Origin: Jaltomata sinuosa
Taxonomy: Eukaryota; Streptophyta; Magnoliopsida; Solanales; Solanaceae
Assembly (NCBI GenBank): GCA_003996215.1
Contig: QJPP01007236.1
Location: 1 to 64,000 of the forward strand
Direction: 5' to 3'
DNA: 64,000 nucleotides
In this document: positions 41,009 through 52,936 of the stretch, piece by piece
Layout: each line of letters starts with the position of its first letter
Position numbering within the stretch: the stretch's first letter is position 1
Notes under the pieces: model-generated
The model's database searches: none
Told to the model about the DNA's origin: nothing
What the model saw: the letters and a program-made list of their open reading frames with translations, nothing else
Program-made: the position numbers and the translations under genes

Positions 41009-42242
41009 GTACCTGCACGGTAACAAGTTCGAACACATGAGAATAGGAAAATACTAAACTATCGCCAATGTCTCGGAGTGACGGTTTGGGTGACGGTCAG
41101 TCGCATGGGTGACGGACCGTCACACCAGCCGTCACTCTAAGACAGTGAACTGTTTATTGTTGACGGCTTAACTGACGGTTCGTCACATGTGTGACGGGCC
41201 GTCATTCCAACCGTCAGGTTGAGACAGCGTGTTTTATTCTCTTTGGGGCATTTCCTCGAACACCTTGTGCTCTATTCGGGGTTTTCCCATTCTTTGTGGG
41301 ATTTGGTTTCACAAAGTCACCACCCATCATGTATTTAATCCCATGGGTTACTCAAGACTTCACCCATGTCAAATTTATGATTTCAAACAACAACACCACT
41401 CATACCCAATAACATTTACATTATCACAATTTCACAAATATACAACCCAACAATTTCCTCCGGTATTTTGTCATAATGTTACTCAATAATTCCAACGAGG
41501 AAGAGTTTAGAATCATACCTTGATTTTGTTAGTGAGAGAAAAAAAACTTCTATTCCTTTTGGATTTACAGAACCGATGGACAACCCTATTCTTCGATGGG
41601 AAATTTGGTTCTTGCGTTTTGGACGACTGGTGAAAAAGGGACGATGGGGATGTGGGATTTGCTTGGGGAAGAGAGGATTTTGATTTTAATGGAGGGTTGG
41701 AGCTTTAGAGTAGAATATGAGTGGGAAGATGATGAAGGTGATTTCAATATATTTAGGCGGGTTTAGGTGAGTAGCGGGTCGGGTTGGTTTTGGGCCGGGG
41801 CACCAAAAATTTAATACTTACCTGATGTGGTGGCCCAGGTGACAGTCCGTCAACAACCTGGCGGTCCGTCACTTAGTGCGTCTTACATAAACAGTGATCC
41901 CTTGTGAGTGCCTTGGTGACGGCCTGGAATGACGGTCCACCAAAGCTGTGACGGTCCGTCACTCTTACCGTCACCACTAAACAGTGGGGATAAATATTTA
42001 TCCTACTGTGATGGTTTGTGTGACAGTCCGTCATCTAGTTGACGACCCACCAACAGGAACCGTCACCCGTCGACAGAACATACTGTTACTTCCACCTTTT
42101 TGTACCTGCACACTCAATGCACAAATTAACCACTTCTAACAAATCAATTTTTCCTAAGATCATAATACAAGAACAATTCATGGGTTGCCTCCCATACAAC
42201 GCCTGATTTAACGTCGCGGCACGACGCGAGTGTCTTGATTAT
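41009..42242 (-). other. Spacer between integrase and extra ORF, palindrome rich
   Basis: Non-coding. Two clusters of GTGACGG/CCGTCAC palindromes (41070-41220 and 41830-42070) match those in the LTR, including a perfect-arm GTGACGGTCCGTCAC at 41948-41962. Between them is ordinary AT-rich sequence. Confidence 0.65.
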
Positions 42243-43325
42243 TCAGACTTCATCAAGATACACCAGAGACAGAACATATACCTCCTCCGGGAGGCCCAAA
42301 TATTGCTTTACCCTCTGCCCATTGGCTTTGAACAACTCACCATCCGTATTTTCGAGTTCAACCACACTGGATGGAAACACTTGGTGTACTTTGAATGGTC
42401 CGGACCATTTGGATTTGAGTTTTCCGGGAAATAATTTGAACTTGGAGTTGAACAACAATACCAAGTCCCCAACTTTGAACTCCCTTTTCTCAATTTTTCT
42501 GTCATGGTATAGCTTCATTCGTTCCTTGTAGAGAGCGGATCTCTCATATGCTCGCAATCGAAACTCGTCCATCTCATTCAATTGTTCCAACCTTAGTTCC
42601 GCTGCATCTCTCCAACTGAGATTTAACTTTTTGAGCGCCCAAAGGGCTTTGTGCTCAAGTTCCACGAGCAAGTGACAAGCTTTACCAAAAACAAATTGGT
42701 AAGGAGACATACCTATTGGCATTTTAAACGCTGTTCGGTACGCCCAGAGTGCGTCGTCCAGCTTTCTTGCCCAATCTCGCTGGTTCACATTAACAGACTT
42801 TGCCAATATCTCTTTAATTTCACGGTTTGACACTTCGACTTGCCCATTTGGTTGGGGGTGATAAGGTGTGGCTACATTGTGTTTCTTTAACCCATATTTT
42901 GCTAGAGCAGCCCGGAACACCTTATTGCAAAAATGTGACCCTCCATCACTTATGATTGTGCGAGGGGTGCCAAACCGAGCAAATATGTTTCTTTTTAGAA
43001 AAGCCACCACACTTCTCCCTTCGTTATCGGCCAAAGCAACCGCCTCTACCCACTTTGAAACATAATCCACCGCTACCAAGATGTAACGGTTCCTATAAGA
43101 GCTGTCAAAAGGGCCCATGAAATCTATCCCCATACGTCGAACAACTCAACCTCCAAAATAGTGGACACGGGCAACTCTTGTCAGCGAGAGATTGCTCCTC
43201 TTCGTTGGCATTGATCACAGAACTTGGCAAATTCATATGAATCTTTCTGGATTGTCGGCCAATAATAACCACACTGTAAGATTTTCGGGCGGTTCGATTA
43301 CCCGCATGATGTCCTCCAACTGGGG
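42243..43325 (-). pseudogene. Element B integrase
   Basis: The core frame 42243-43133 is open: MGIDFMGPFDSSY (first Asp), AVDYVSKWVEAVAL, IISDGGSHFCNK (second Asp), YHPQPNGQVEVSNREIK (Glu), LWAYRTAFKMPIGMSPY, and the C-terminal LLFNSKFKLFPGKLKSKW. The zinc-binding part upstream (about 43150-43300) is in another frame because of a small indel near 43275. There is no chromodomain, consistent with Athila rather than the chromoviruses around it. Confidence 0.87.
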
Positions 43326-44886
43326 ATGAATGACAAGCTTGCAAGATGCTTGTCATTTCCACTTCCGGTACACATCTCCTTACTATGTTGTCAGCACACA
43401 ACCGGAATAAATACGGCTCATCCCACAAAAACTTACTTGCATCATGGAGAAATTTCTTTTTCTGGTGGAAGTTCAAATCTTCCGGGATCATGTCACTCAC
43501 CACATAATTTGCAAAATCAGCGTACCAAGGCACCATATGAAGTGACGCGGCCATCACCTGCTCATCCGGGAATGCATCATCAATCTCCGGTTCATCTACT
43601 ACTTTCTCTTCCCTCTCAAGCCTGGACAGATGATCCGCCACCTGGTTTTCACACCCTTTCCGATCTTTGACTTCAAAGTCAAATTCCTGCAACAATAGCA
43701 CCCATCAGATTAGTCGAGGTTTTGCATCCTTATTGGTCATTAAATACCTCAAGGCTGCATGATCTGTGTGCACCACCACTTTTGTACCAAGTAAGTACGC
43801 TCTGAATTTTTCAAAAGCATATACAACAACCAGCAGCTCCTGTTCTGTCACTGTTTAGTTCTTTTGCGCCCCATTCAATGATTTACTAGCATAATAAATG
43901 GGGTGAAAAAGTTTGTCTCGCTTCTGTCCTAGAACAGCTCCAAGTGCAACACCACTCGCATCGCACATTACTTCGAACGGTTTGGACCAATCCGGGGCAA
44001 TTATAGTAGGAGCATCCACTAACTTTTCTTTCAGGCACTCAAACGCCCTCAAACACTCAACATCAAATACAAACTTAGTCTCTTTTTCAAGCAACCTGCA
44101 CAAAGGGTTAGCAATCTTAGAGAAATCTTTAATGAATCTTCGGTAGAAACCGGCATGACCAAGAAAGCTCCTCACACCCTTTACTGAAATGGGTGGAGGT
44201 AGTTTCTCGATGACTTCTATCTTGGCTCTATCCACCTCTAGACCTCTCATAGATATCTGGTGCCCTAATACAATGCCTTCTTTCACCATGAAATGACATT
44301 TCTCCCAATTCAGCACGAGGTTTGACTCTTCACACCTGTGCAATGCTTGACCCAAATTAGTCAAGCAATCATCAAATGCATAACCCACTACCGAAAAGTC
44401 ATCCATGAAGACTTCCAATGTGTTCTCCACCATATCAGAAAAGATAGACATCATGCATCTTTGAAATGTTGCAGGAGCATTGCAAAGACCAAAGGGCATG
44501 CGTCTAAAAGCAAACGTACCGTAGGGACAGGTGAGAGTGGTTTTCTCCTGATCTTACGGGGCGATAGATATTTGGTTGTATCCCGAATATCCATCCAAAA
44601 AGCAGTACCAACCCCTTCCAGCTAATCTATCCAGCATCTGATCCATAAAGGGCATGGGGAAATGATCACGGAGAGTCCAGGAGTTTAGCTTCCGGTAATC
44701 CATACAGACTCGCCACCCCGTGACAGGTCTTAATGGAATTAACTCATTTTTTTCATTAGCTACCACAGTCATTCCTCCCTTCTTAGGAACACATTGCACT
44801 GGGCTTACCCATTTGCTATCAAAAATTGGGTAAACCACTCCAGCATCGAGCCATTTGATAATTTCTTTCTTCACCACCTCTTGCAT
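43326..44886 (-). pseudogene. Element B reverse transcriptase and RNase H
   Basis: RT fingers EEIKWLD-like start, VQCVPKKGGMTVV, WRVCMDYRKLNSWT, FLDGYSGYNQI; palm MPFGLCNAPATFQRCM and the catalytic FMDDFSVVG; connection HAGFYRRFIKDFSKIA; RNase H VMCDASGVALGAVLGQ. The frame is broken only by nonsense codons: near 44556 just before the DQEKTT stretch, at 43852 after SLNGAQKN, and near 43702 before VLLLQEFDF. The tail CENQVADHLSRLE closes RNase H. All catalytic residues are present. Confidence 0.88.
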
Positions 44887-46318
44887 TGGCGGATTCAGTC
44901 TCCGCTGGTGCTCGGTGGTAGGAGTAATCTTCTTCTAACTGTATCTTATGAGTACAAATACCTGGTGGGATGCCAATAATATCCGTAATGGTCCAGCTGA
45001 TTGCTCTCTTGTGTCTCCTCAGTGTGGATAGTAAAGCTTCAACTTGTGATTCCACAAGGTCTGTCATAATGATTACAGGTAAGGTATCTTTGTCACCTAA
45101 AAATGCATACTTCAGATGGCCTGGCAACTCTTTCAGCTCTAATACCGGTGCTTCCTCAATAGAAGGCTTTGCAGGAGGTGTCAGTCTGTTCTTCAAGTCA
45201 AGATCTAATTTCTTTGGGGCGTAACAATATGACCCCATTCCAACCACAACATTTACAATTTCTTCATAATCTTCGATGTCATCATCATCGAAGTTCATCA
45301 TGACCGCTGCCAACGTCTCTATATCAAGTCTCTCTTCAACAAAAACAATCACATCAGATTCGGCAACAACGTCAATAACCGAGACAACATTCATGTCCCT
45401 CGGTTGCCTCATTAACATGCACACATTAAACTTCACTACTTCATCGTTCAACTTGAAAGTCAACTCGTTGCTCTCCATATCTACTAATACTCTTCCGATT
45501 GCCAAGAAGGGTCGTCCCAAAATAATAGGGACTTCAAAGTCCACTTCGCAGTCCAAAATCACGAAGTCTGCCGGAAAGATGAACTTCCCCACCTTCACAA
45601 GCACATCGTACAAAATACCCACCGGCCGTTTAACCGATCTATCAGCCATCAACAGTCTCATAGTAGTCGGTTTGGGAGCTCCTAAGCCCAACTGCCGGTA
45701 GATGGCTAATGGCATCAAGTTTATGCTAGCCCCCAAGTCACAAAGAGCTTTTGCAAAGTTAAATTCCCCTATGGTGCAAGGAATAGTGAACGCACCTGGG
45801 TCTTCTTTCTTTTGGACTAGCGACCTTGATGAAATGGCGTTACAATAGTGGAGGTTTTCTTCCGATTCAAAACTTACCGACCTCTTCTTTGTGATAAAGT
45901 CCTTCATGAACTTGGCATAACCGGGCATTTGTTCAAGCGCATCCACCAGAGGGATATTCACAGAGATCTGCTTGAGCATGGTGATAAACTTATGGAATTT
46001 CCCGTCTTCCACCTTTTTTTTGATCCTCTGAGGGAAAGGAGGAGGGGGATTTGGCATTTGTTTTGGAAGGTTTTCAACTTCCTTGCTCTTCTCCGTGAGC
46101 AATTTAGAATCATCACCTACCAAAATGGGTTTTTTAACTTGAACACCCACACCCTCATCACTTACCTTTTCATCAACAATGAGCTCATCTTCGTCAATAA
46201 CATCATCTTTCTGCTTTTGAATTATCGGATGTGCTTCCGGTAATATATTACCGCTTCTGGTAGTGATTGCCATACCATTTTCATCGTTTCTCGGGTTTTG
46301 AATGGTGTCACTCGGCAA
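44887..46318 (-). pseudogene. Element B protease region (gag-pol linker)
   Basis: A long open frame (to 44819) that continues gag in a shifted frame: AITTRSGNILPE at its start, the PPPPFPQRIKKK proline/lysine block, then the retropepsin domain with ALCDLGASINLMP (D-L-G-A, usual for Athila), LLMADRSVKRPVGIL and VPIILGRPFLA. After it, an acidic linker and LKELPGHLKYAFLG lead to RT. Element C has the same region up to VETLAVV and then departs. Confidence 0.87.
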
Positions 46319-46324
46319 TGTACC

Positions 46325-47823
46325 AGTTTTCCTTGATTTAGCGATGCCGAGACTTGACTCATTTGTTGCTCTAGCTGCTTGATTGAGGTGGAATGAGAAT
46401 CCACCAATTGGCTCATTGATGATAATTCAGATTTCATTTCCTTGACTCCGGAGTCAGTAGATTCCACCTTCAACAACATCTTCACCATCATATTCTCTAA
46501 TTTGGACGTCCCTGTCTCATTGCTAGCTCTTTCTCGATTACCAGGTGGTACGTATAACCCACCTCTATCTGTTTTATTTTTCCAGTTCCCCTGATCACGA
46601 TCTCTGTAGCCAGCTTTTTCATAGTAGTTGTCCTTCTGATAGTTCCGACCTTGGTTTCCCTGACCATTGGCCTGGAAACTCCCCAAATAATTAGCCTCCT
46701 CATCAGATTCAAACTCTGCTGCTCTACCTTGGGAACCCACAACTTTCACTTTCTCCATATCTCCTGACAGCAAATGTTTTGTCAATAAATCCATTTGCGT
46801 TTTCAGATGGGCCATATCTTGATCCAGCTCTTCCTCCTTCCTGCGCTGCTCTGCTGACATAACCATTGCATAAGTGCTAGTTGCTACCTCTGTATCCCGT
46901 GTATGCCAAGCCCGGTTGGTTTTGGTGAGCCAGTTTAAAATAGTTGTGGCCTCAATAAAAGTGAGACCCATAAATGCTCCACCTACTGCGTTATCCAGTG
47001 TCGGCTTGGTAGCCGAATTCAGAGCCCTATAGAATGTTTGCAGTAGGAAATTTTCGGTCAACTGATGGTTCAGGCATTGTGTCAGCTTCTTCTTGAACCG
47101 CAACCAAGTCTCGTGTAAAGCCTCATGAGGTTGTTGTCTGAAATTGCTAATTTTATCCCTCAACTGTATCATCTTGGAGGGAGGAAAGAATCTTTCTAGG
47201 AAAGCTCCTTTCAACTCTCCCCAGGTTGTGATAGAGTCGGGGGTTAGCTCTGTCAACCATAATGCTGCTTCATCATACAGAGACAACAGAAACAACCTGA
47301 GCCTGATCGCTGTCTGACTTACTCCAGGCAATTCGAACGACTTGCAGATACCCACAAAATTCATCAGGTGTCGGTTTGGATCATCACCAGCAACACCACG
47401 GAACAGTCCCTTTAAGTTCAACAGTTGGAGCATTGTGCTAGTAATGTTGAACTTGGCCCCAGGCGCTAGCGGAGGAAGTGCAATAGCGCCCGTGGCACCA
47501 ACTCCATCCAGGTAATTATCCTCATCATCATCCAGAGCATACTGCCTTGGTTGCTGTCGAACCCTACCTCGCTGTTGTGATCTCTGATATGCTGGAGAAT
47601 TATTGTTAATAATATCTGCCGGTCTTCCCTCACCTACTAAAACCTCATCATTCAACTCAACATCGTCCTCAATACCATCAGCATTCAAATGTTGTTGGGC
47701 TTGCTGAGCTGCAGCGAATCTTGCTGCCTCTTGTTGTTGTGCATTCATGGTTTGCCTTAGCGTTCTTGCGAGCTCGGGGTCGTAGGGTAATATTGGTTCA
47801 CCCGAGCATCGGGTACATGGCAT
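46325..47823 (-). pseudogene. Element B gag
   Basis: Starts at an ATG at 47823 (MPCTRCSGEPILPYDPELAR), 106 nt inside the primer site. Retrotransposon gag domain about residues 120-270: ALWLTELTPDSITTWGELKG, FLERFFPPSKMIQLRDKI, HETWLRFKKKLTQC. The Gly/Asn/Arg-rich region GNQGRNYQKDNYYEK follows; no CCHC knuckle is present, as in element C. A one-base frame change at about 46325 (after SASLNQGK) moves the reading into the protease frame. Otherwise the frame is uninterrupted. Confidence 0.87.
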
Positions 47824-47928
47824 GCACAACTCAGTACCCTGTAACAAACAAAAACAACAAATAAAAGTAAAAACAGGAAATACGACTAAGAGTCAAATAA
47901 ACACACCGGACTTAATAAACAACCGTAT

Positions 47929-47946
47929 TCCCCGACAACGGCGCCA
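47929..47946 (-). other. Element B primer-binding site (tRNA-Asp type)
   Basis: TGGCGCCGTTGTCGGGGA on the element strand, 5 bp inside the LTR. Athila/Tat elements typically carry this TGGCGCCGTTG site. Confidence 0.88.
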
Positions 47947-47951
47947 AAATT

Positions 47952-49452
47952 TGATACGCCCAAATTACTACTCCAAATTAAGAAGCGTAAGCGGTCGTCG
48001 TCAAATATAGAACCCAACAGAGGTTGGGGTCGACCCCACAGGGAATAAGGTGCAAATTAAGTCGTTAGTGACTTAGTTGACTAGTAATCAATAGTTTCCG
48101 GTAAATGGGGGGGGGGTTGTGTGATCAATATTTGAACAATGCAAATAATAATGTACGAGTTTCAACGAGTAATAATCAATATGAGACTTAACTAGGGAAG
48201 TGTTCACCATGGCGTTGTAACAATTTCGACTCAAGCTTAACCGGGTTCTTTCTATATGAATATCACGATGTGGTTGAATTAATGGTATCATCTAAACGTT
48301 TCTCAACCAAATAGACGAATTTCCTTCTCAATTCTCTCGAACTTGAAAAGGTGAACTTTCTTATTTCAATCCTAAACATCAAGTAGATTAATCTAGTTAC
48401 AACATTAATCATAAGACGAGAGTTGGTAGTCTCGAATCCTCGTAGTTAATCAAATTTCCCGGTTTTAATCTCTTTGCTCAAGCAAATTAAACCTAGGCAT
48501 GTCCTAATGTTTGCAACCACTAGAAAACATTAATAATGAATGATTAACGACGTGACAACATATAAAGTGAACCCAATGCTACCCGGAATCTACGTTGTTA
48601 CTCTTGCCATGGATCCCACAACCCTAGTTGTGGGGAGTTTAGCCACTCATACTAGCAAAACGAAGTAAATAAATACTAGTATTCATATGAGAAGAAATAA
48701 TTCTTACCATAGAAAATTAGTACTTTACTTTGAACTTCGTAGAATCCCAGCACCAATGGTGAAAATCCCAAGAACAATGGAAGAAGAGGAAGAAAAACGA
48801 GTTTGTGTCGTGTTTTCTCCTCTCAAAACTCGTTCAGAGAGTCTGACAAATATTAGTTAATGAATATTAAAATAACCCTAACACTGGGTATTTATAGCAA
48901 TCTAGGAAATAAAGTCCAAAAATAGAATTTTCGGAGTCCCGCTTCACGTTGACGGGTCGCCTGATAGACCGTCACCCATGAGACTGGCCGTCACTTCAAG
49001 CCGTCGCCACTATCCAGTGCATGATCTCCATTAGCTCTAACTTGACGGCTTGGCTGACGGTCAGTCACAGGTGTGACGGCCCGTCACGCCAACCGTCGCC
49101 ACTATCCAGTGCATGATCTCCATTAGCTCTAGTTTGACGGCTTGGCTGACGGTCAGTCACGGGTGTGACGGGCCGTCACGCCAACCGTCGCCACTATACA
49201 GTGCCTCCTTTAGCTGCTGCCAGGTTTGGTGGCTCCCCTGACAGTCAGTCACCCGTGTGACAAGCCGTCAGGCCCTCCGTCAAGCCTAACCAGTGTTACT
49301 TAGCTTTGAGTATTTTTTACTTCCTTTCTATCTTTGTCTCCATTTCCTGCAAATACAACATAAAAACATCAAAAACCACAAAAGGTTGCTCAAAAACTTG
49401 CGAGTATTCTTAGTTAAAGGCGTCAAATATGCCGTAGAATACCGGCACATCA
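47952..49452 (-). repeat. Element B 5' LTR
   Basis: 1501 bp, plus reading TGATACGCCCAAATTACTA to CCGGCACATCA, followed by CCTAG. The run of G at 48107-48116 is 10 here and 9 in the other LTR. The palindrome units are at 48945-49290. Confidence 0.92.
48945..49290 (-). repeat. Palindrome/tandem array in B 5' LTR
   Basis: Same three-unit array as in the 3' LTR (GACGGTCAGTCAC, GTGACGGGCCGTCACGCC, CGTCGCCACTAT). Confidence 0.8.
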
Positions 49453-49457
49453 CCTAG

Positions 49458-51414
49458 CTAACTCGAATTACAGAAATAAGAAGCTATCATAACTAGGAAT
49501 ATAACTAGTCGTCGACCTAAGAGGACTCACCACCAAGCAAATAAGATGTAGCCTGGAAGCTCTAGCCATGAGCCTGAGATGGACTACCTGGATCTTCATC
49601 ATCAAAGGATGCAACGCAAGAATGCGGTCAGTACTATGGAATGTACTGAGTATGCGAGTGATGCATGAACGTGAAGAAAACATGCTAAGTATACTTTAAT
49701 AACTGAAATCATGCTTTTAAGGTAAAATTGGATGCAATGACTCTAATAAATACCATAAGCTGAAACATGATCATAAATAGTGAGTTTGAAATCTGAATAA
49801 AAGTCAAATGCAATTTAAAAGCATAAACTGTTTCTGTGGGAGGTTCTATAAACGATATAGACCATGTGAGCTACATGGAATCCGATGTAAATGCCCCATC
49901 GAGAGGACCCAATATACCTTGCCAGGGTATAGAGGCATGACTGTGGCGTGATCACTAAAACTGATGCCCAACAGAGCAGACTTAAAACCTATGGGGGCAC
50001 ATAGTTCTGGGAATAAGGGTACTCTCACCCAGTCCAACTCGATGCTAAATACTACTCCCAAAACATACATATAGCTCATATAATACTGGGGCATATCTGA
50101 TGCCAAAACTGATCATATTTGATAACATATCTGATGTCAAAACTATTTGAAAAGCAATAAGACATATGTGATGCCATGCAATTCAAATTCATACATCTAA
50201 AGACTTAGCATAGCCATAGTTCAAATCATGCTTTTTCTTTCTAAATTCATACTTGAACACTTAGGCATGCAATTTCATAAATACATAAGGCCATGATATC
50301 TAATCATGTCTAATTGTCACTTGAAAACATGCATTTCAATGGAGTCATGCTAGAATTCAACTTTAATGCATGGGATTTTAAATCCAATAAGAGAATCATA
50401 GTCAAATCATGAGTAAGCAATAAGAAACCATGAATTTAAGTATAGAAACTGATTTCACAAGTTTTTCCCCAATTTAGATCAAAACTCTAATTTCATAAGT
50501 TCATAATTCAAAATAAGAATTGGGAGTTTTGGGCACAAGGGTGAGAGGAATTCATTGTTGACTACCCACATACCTTGATTGGAGCTAACCCACTTGAATT
50601 GAAAAGACTTAGGAGGCTTGAACTTAGAGCTTGAGACTTGAAGCTTGGAGAGGAACTTTTCCTTTTTGGGAGGAGAATGAAGTTTTGAGAAGGAACTTAG
50701 GCTAATAGGTTTAGAATTCATGCTAATAAATGGTCAAAACGACCTCACTTAGGAGTTAATAGGGTGGATAATGACTAAAATACCCATGGGATTCAATTTA
50801 GAAAAAATTGGAAAAGGGGTCGGCTTTAGGTTGTACGAGTTGGTTCCATGGTTCGTCGTCTGAACCACGACTCATAGTTCCAATTCGTGGAACCTGGTCA
50901 ACTAGACAGTCTGCAGAAGGTGGTCTACGACTCGACAGGATGGATCCATCATTTGAACGACAGGTCATCAACTGGACTCGTCGTTCCTGGGAAGTCAGTT
51001 GACCTCCGGTCAAACCACGACTCAGGACGACGGGTAATCGTTTGAATGACGGGTCATCGAACCCTGTCATTATTTCTGAGGGGACTTAGCAGGTCTCTGG
51101 ATTCAAACCATGACTCAAATAATGGGTCATTGTTCAAACGACGGGTCATCAAATCGAGTCATAAAATCTGGGAAATTTACCATCCCTCTGATTTGGTTCC
51201 ACGAGTCACAGGATGGACCCGTGATTTGAAACGCGGTCCGTAGAACCCACTCGTAGTTCCAGAACAGAGGCTGAACTAAATGAACAGGTATCACGGTTCC
51301 ATTCCACAACCGTGGTTCAAACCACGGTCCGTGGTTTGGATCCGTTATTCCTAAAACATGGAATTTTTCTGAGATTTTAGCTTAGATAGCTGGTTTGAAT
51401 TCCGAGGTGTTACA
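49458..51414 (-). repeat. Element A 5' LTR, piece 2
   Basis: Resumes with CTAACTCGAATTACAG, the equivalent of 28872 onward in the other A LTR, and ends GAGGTGTTACA at 51414 followed by AAAAG. Contains AAACCACGGTCCGTGGTTT at 51319-51337, a palindrome with 9-bp arms, within the repeat cluster 50820-51345. Confidence 0.88.
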
Positions 51415-51419
51415 AAAAG

Positions 51420-51478
51420 GGTGGGTAATTATAAAAATACTCCTAGGATTTAATTAGGAAAAGTTTTTATAAGGGTTG
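51420..51478 (-). repeat. Element D left LTR, piece 2 (59 bp)
   Basis: GGTGGGTAATTATAAAAATA to AAGGGTTG, the short strip of D LTR left between insertions A and C. GGTTG at 51474-51478 is the duplicated target of C. Confidence 0.85.
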
Positions 51479-51644
51479 TGATGTGACGCTAATTTACGTC
51501 ACTTTCGACTCCTTTTTACTAAGAACAATCGTACGTTTTCAAGCAACCATTGTTGTTTTTGATGTTTTTATGTTGTATTTGTAGGAAATGGAAACAAACA
51601 CGGAAACGAAAGAAAAGACGCGAAAAATAACATTCTGCCTAAGA

Positions 51645-51800
51645 GTGACGGCCTGAGTGACGGCCCGTCAGAGATGTGACGGTCCGTCACTGGGACCGTC
51701 AACTTGAGGCAGTGTTGCTGCCAAGCAGTGATGGCCCAGGCGACGGTCCGTCATTGCCCTGACGGTCCGTCAAGCCTGGCCGTCACGCTTAGGCAGTGGC
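51645..51800 (+). repeat. Palindrome array upstream of the C LTR TATA box
   Basis: GTGACGGCCTG, GTGACGGCCCGTCA, GTGACGGTCCGTCAC (51676-51690), GACGGTCCGTCA twice, then GGCCGTCACGC. The array ends about 65 bp upstream of TATAAATA, the position expected for an enhancer in U3. Confidence 0.78.
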
Positions 51801-51861
51801 TTCAAGCGGCGACCCGCGTTTTGGGGATTCCTAGTCCGTTTTGGATTTGGTTTCTTTGGCT

Positions 51862-51872
51862 CCTATAAATAC
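51862..51872 (+). promoter_or_regulatory. TATA box of the element C LTR
   Basis: CCTATAAATAC lies after the palindrome array and before the R/U5 part. The same box exists in the solo LTR (about 22430) and the 3' LTR (about 57360), and in reverse in the B LTRs (TATTTATAG at about 37087 and 48889). Confidence 0.65.
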
Positions 51873-52812
51873 CCTATGTTAGGTTTATGTTATTATTATT
51901 CACTCATTAGTTCTAAAACACGTTTTAAATATTTTTGAGAGCAAACAACACGGTTCATTTGTATTGAACTCGTGTTCTTGATTCTTTCGTGAGTTCTTGG
52001 TATTTCTTGCTCTTGGATATTGGAAGATTGATTGTTTTCATTATATTGTAAGACTTTTCTTCCCTTTATTATGAATACAACTATTTTCTCTTATTTATCG
52101 AGCATGAGTAACTAAAACTCCCGCAACTAGGGTTGTGGGAGCCATGGAAACGTAGCAATATAGATTCCGGGTAGCGTTGGGTTCGATATATGCATTGTCA
52201 TGTTGTTAATCATTCAATTAGTCACTTTTTCTAGTGGTTGCAAACATTAGAACATGCCTAGGTTTAATTTGCTTGAGTAAAGAAGTTAAAACCGGGAAAA
52301 CTTGATTAACGACAAGGATTCGAGACTACCAACTCTCGTCTTAAAGATTAATGCCGTAACTGGATTAGCCTACTTGATGTTAGGATTGAGAGCTAAAAAG
52401 CACATCTTTTTGAGATCGAAAGAAGATAAAAGGAAATTTGTTTATTTGGTCGAGAGACGTTTAGACGATACAATTGACGCAATCACATCGTGACAAGCAT
52501 ATAGAAAGAACCCAATTAAGCCTAGAATCGACATTGTTACAACGCCATGGTGAACACGTCCCTAGTTCATTCTCTCCTACTGATTTATTCTCTTACATTA
52601 TTGTTGCTTTTGTTTACGATTTGTTCACAAACCCCCCCCCCCCCTTTTTATTTATCAGAAACAATTGATCACTAGTCATCTACTTCACTAAAGTCTTAAT
52701 CTTCACCTTATTCTCTGTGGGATTCGACCCCAACCTCTGTTTGGGTTCTTTACTTGACAACGATCGCTTACGCTTCATTAATTTGAGGTGTAGTTTGAGC
52801 GTTATCAAAAAG

Positions 52813-52830
52813 TGGCGCCGTTGCCAGGGA
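52813..52830 (+). other. Element C primer-binding site (tRNA-Asp type)
   Basis: TGGCGCCGTTGCCAGGGA, 5 bp after the LTR end. It differs from element B at two positions near its 3' end. Confidence 0.88.
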
Positions 52831-52936
52831 ATACGGTTTTTGATTAAGTCTGGTGTGTTTAGTTGACTTTTAGTCATAATTTCCTGCTTTTATTTTTGTT
52901 TGTTGTTTTTGTTTTTGTACAGGGTACAGGTTGTGC

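Larger units (their letters stand above)
36151..49452 (-). mobile_element. Element B: Athila-like Ty3-gypsy retrotransposon
   Basis: 13,302 bp with LTRs 36151-37650 and 47952-49452, TGAT...ATCA termini and TSD CCTAG (36146-36150, 49453-49457). Minus-strand order: gag, protease, RT, RNase H, integrase, then an extra ORF between integrase and the 3' LTR, the position of the env-like ORF in the Athila lineage. The primer site is of tRNA-Asp type. The LTRs are nearly the same length and highly similar, so it is a young insertion, but several nonsense codons and two frameshifts break the genes. Confidence 0.93.
28615..51414 (-). mobile_element. Element A: Tekay-like chromovirus, hosting B
   Basis: Complete but interrupted: 3' LTR 28615-30830, internal 30831-35890, 5' LTR 35891-36150 plus 49458-51414. 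Flanked by AAAAG at 28610-28614 and 51415-51419. LTR lengths are 2216 and 2217 bp without B. Gag, protease, RT, RNase H, integrase and chromodomain are all recognisable but broken. Apparent length is 22.8 kb, of which about 13.3 kb is element B. Confidence 0.92.
51479..52807 (+). repeat. Element C 5' LTR
   Basis: 1329 bp, TGATGTGACGCTAATTTACG to GAGCGTTATCA. It carries a C13 run at 52632-52644 where the other two family copies have 6 C. The palindrome array is at 51645-51800. A TATAAATA sequence at about 51864 downstream of the array (CCTATAAATACCC) is a good promoter TATA box. Confidence 0.92.
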